A program made the position numbers and the translations under genes. Positions 63,629 through 64,000 of a stretch of DNA of 64,000 nucleotides are shown one piece after another; position 1 is the first letter of the stretch; the number at the start of each line of letters is the position of its first letter. The stretch comes from Oceanospirillaceae bacterium. Its GTDB lineage: Bacteria; Pseudomonadota; Gammaproteobacteria; Pseudomonadales; Oceanobacteraceae. The stretch spans positions 248,001-312,000 of the forward strand of contig JACKOM010000003.1 in the NCBI GenBank assembly GCA_024234265.1, given 5' to 3'. A model generated the notes under the pieces. It worked only from the letters and a program-made list of their open reading frames with translations. It was not told where the DNA came from and did no database searches.

Positions 63629-63979
63629 TTAGAATTCCAGACCGCCTTCACGGGCTGCGTCAGCTAAAGCTTTTACGCGGCCGTGATATTTGAAACCAGA
63701 ACGGTCAAAGGCTACTTTGGTGATGCCTTTTGCCGCTGCGCGCTCAGCAATCAGCTTACCAACCTTAGCGGCTGCTTCAGCGTTACCGGTGCTGCCTTCA
63801 CGCAGGTCTTTCTCAACAGTAGAGGCGCTCGCCAAAACTTCGGAACCATTGGCTGCAATAATTTGTGCGTAAATGTGACGTGGAGTACGGTTTACGCACA
63901 AACGTACAGCACACAGCTCGCGCATTTTGATGCGAGAGCGGCGGGCACGACGTACACGTGCTTGTTTCTTCTCGTTCAT
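63629..63979 (-). CDS. rplR: 50S ribosomal protein L18
   Basis: The 116-residue product starts MNEKKQARVRRARRSRIKMR and ends YHGRVKALADAAREGGLEF, the family ending. It binds 5S rRNA with L5 and L25. Confidence 0.98.
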   Translation of the reverse strand: MNEKKQARVRRARRSRIKMRELCAVRLCVNRTPRHIYAQIIAANGSEVLASASTVEKDLREGSTGNAEAAAKVGKLIAERAAAKGITKVAFDRSGFKYHGRVKALADAAREGGLEF

Positions 63980-63989
63980 GACCTAAACC

Positions 63990-64000
63990 CTATTTCTTCT
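63990..64000 (-). CDS. rplF: 50S ribosomal protein L6, last codons only
   Basis: Only AAG AAA TAG (Lys-Lys-stop) lies in the window. The conserved order places rplF just upstream of rplR, and L6 often ends in lysines. Assigned by position. Confidence 0.6.

Overview
The window is chromosomal DNA from a gammaproteobacterium of moderate G+C content. The order hemA, TPR protein, lolB, ispE, tRNA-Gln, prs, rplY, pth, ychF is the order I know from Pseudomonas. The end of the spc ribosomal operon plus the alpha operon, and the secreted lectin-type hydrolase with ricin domains, fit a Pseudomonadales/Cellvibrionales bacterium. A Cellvibrio-like (Cellvibrionaceae) saprophyte is my best guess. That placement is inference, because no 16S rRNA gene is present.

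Layout. 1-7.7 kb: a conserved housekeeping block (partial hemA on the minus strand; outer-membrane lipoprotein, isoprenoid, PRPP and translation genes on the plus strand). 7.7-12 kb: a repeat cluster, three small lipoprotein genes, and the cobalamin genes cobQ and btuR. 12.1-22.1 kb: a four-gene unit with tight junctions that encodes a two-partner secretion transporter (TpsB), a giant TpsA exoprotein with 183-residue repeats, a YfiR-like periplasmic protein, and a hybrid histidine kinase with a CHASE8-like sensor. 22.1-42 kb: accessory and mixed content, including an HDOD-type gene, a Baeyer-Villiger-type monooxygenase with a lipase-like hydrolase and an AraC regulator, a necrosis-inducing NLP toxin-like protein, an M19-dipeptidase-like protein with two ricin lectin domains, an RND/MMPL exporter, and a phosphopantetheinyl-transferase-like protein that has lost all its acidic metal ligands. 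42-50 kb: trxC, two small CxxC paralogs, cytochrome c4, and leuS-lptE-holA. 50.5-51.8 kb: an IS4-family insertion sequence just downstream of ssb. 51.8-58 kb: ssb, an MFS transporter, a VpsT/CsgD-like regulator and uvrA. 58-64 kb (minus strand): rplQ-rpoA-rpsD-rpsK-rpsM-rpmJ-secY-rplO-rpmD-rpsE-rplR-(rplF).

The most interesting unit is tpsB-tpsA-yfiR-kinase. In the known Yfi system, a periplasmic YfiR represses the diguanylate cyclase YfiN through its CHASE8-HAMP input. Here the same kind of input appears to be wired to a histidine kinase with a receiver domain, and it sits in the same transcription unit as a secreted adhesin.

Four genes (ychF, tpsA, the HDOD gene and one CxxC gene) each become intact if a single base is added or removed. 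This many small indels in 64 kb, one of them in the highly conserved ychF, suggests residual sequencing error at least as much as real gene decay. The window also carries several non-coding repeat families: 45-bp tandem repeats, heptamer arrays at gene 3' ends, a MITE-like element with a solo end elsewhere, and an approximately 180-bp interspersed repeat in two copies.
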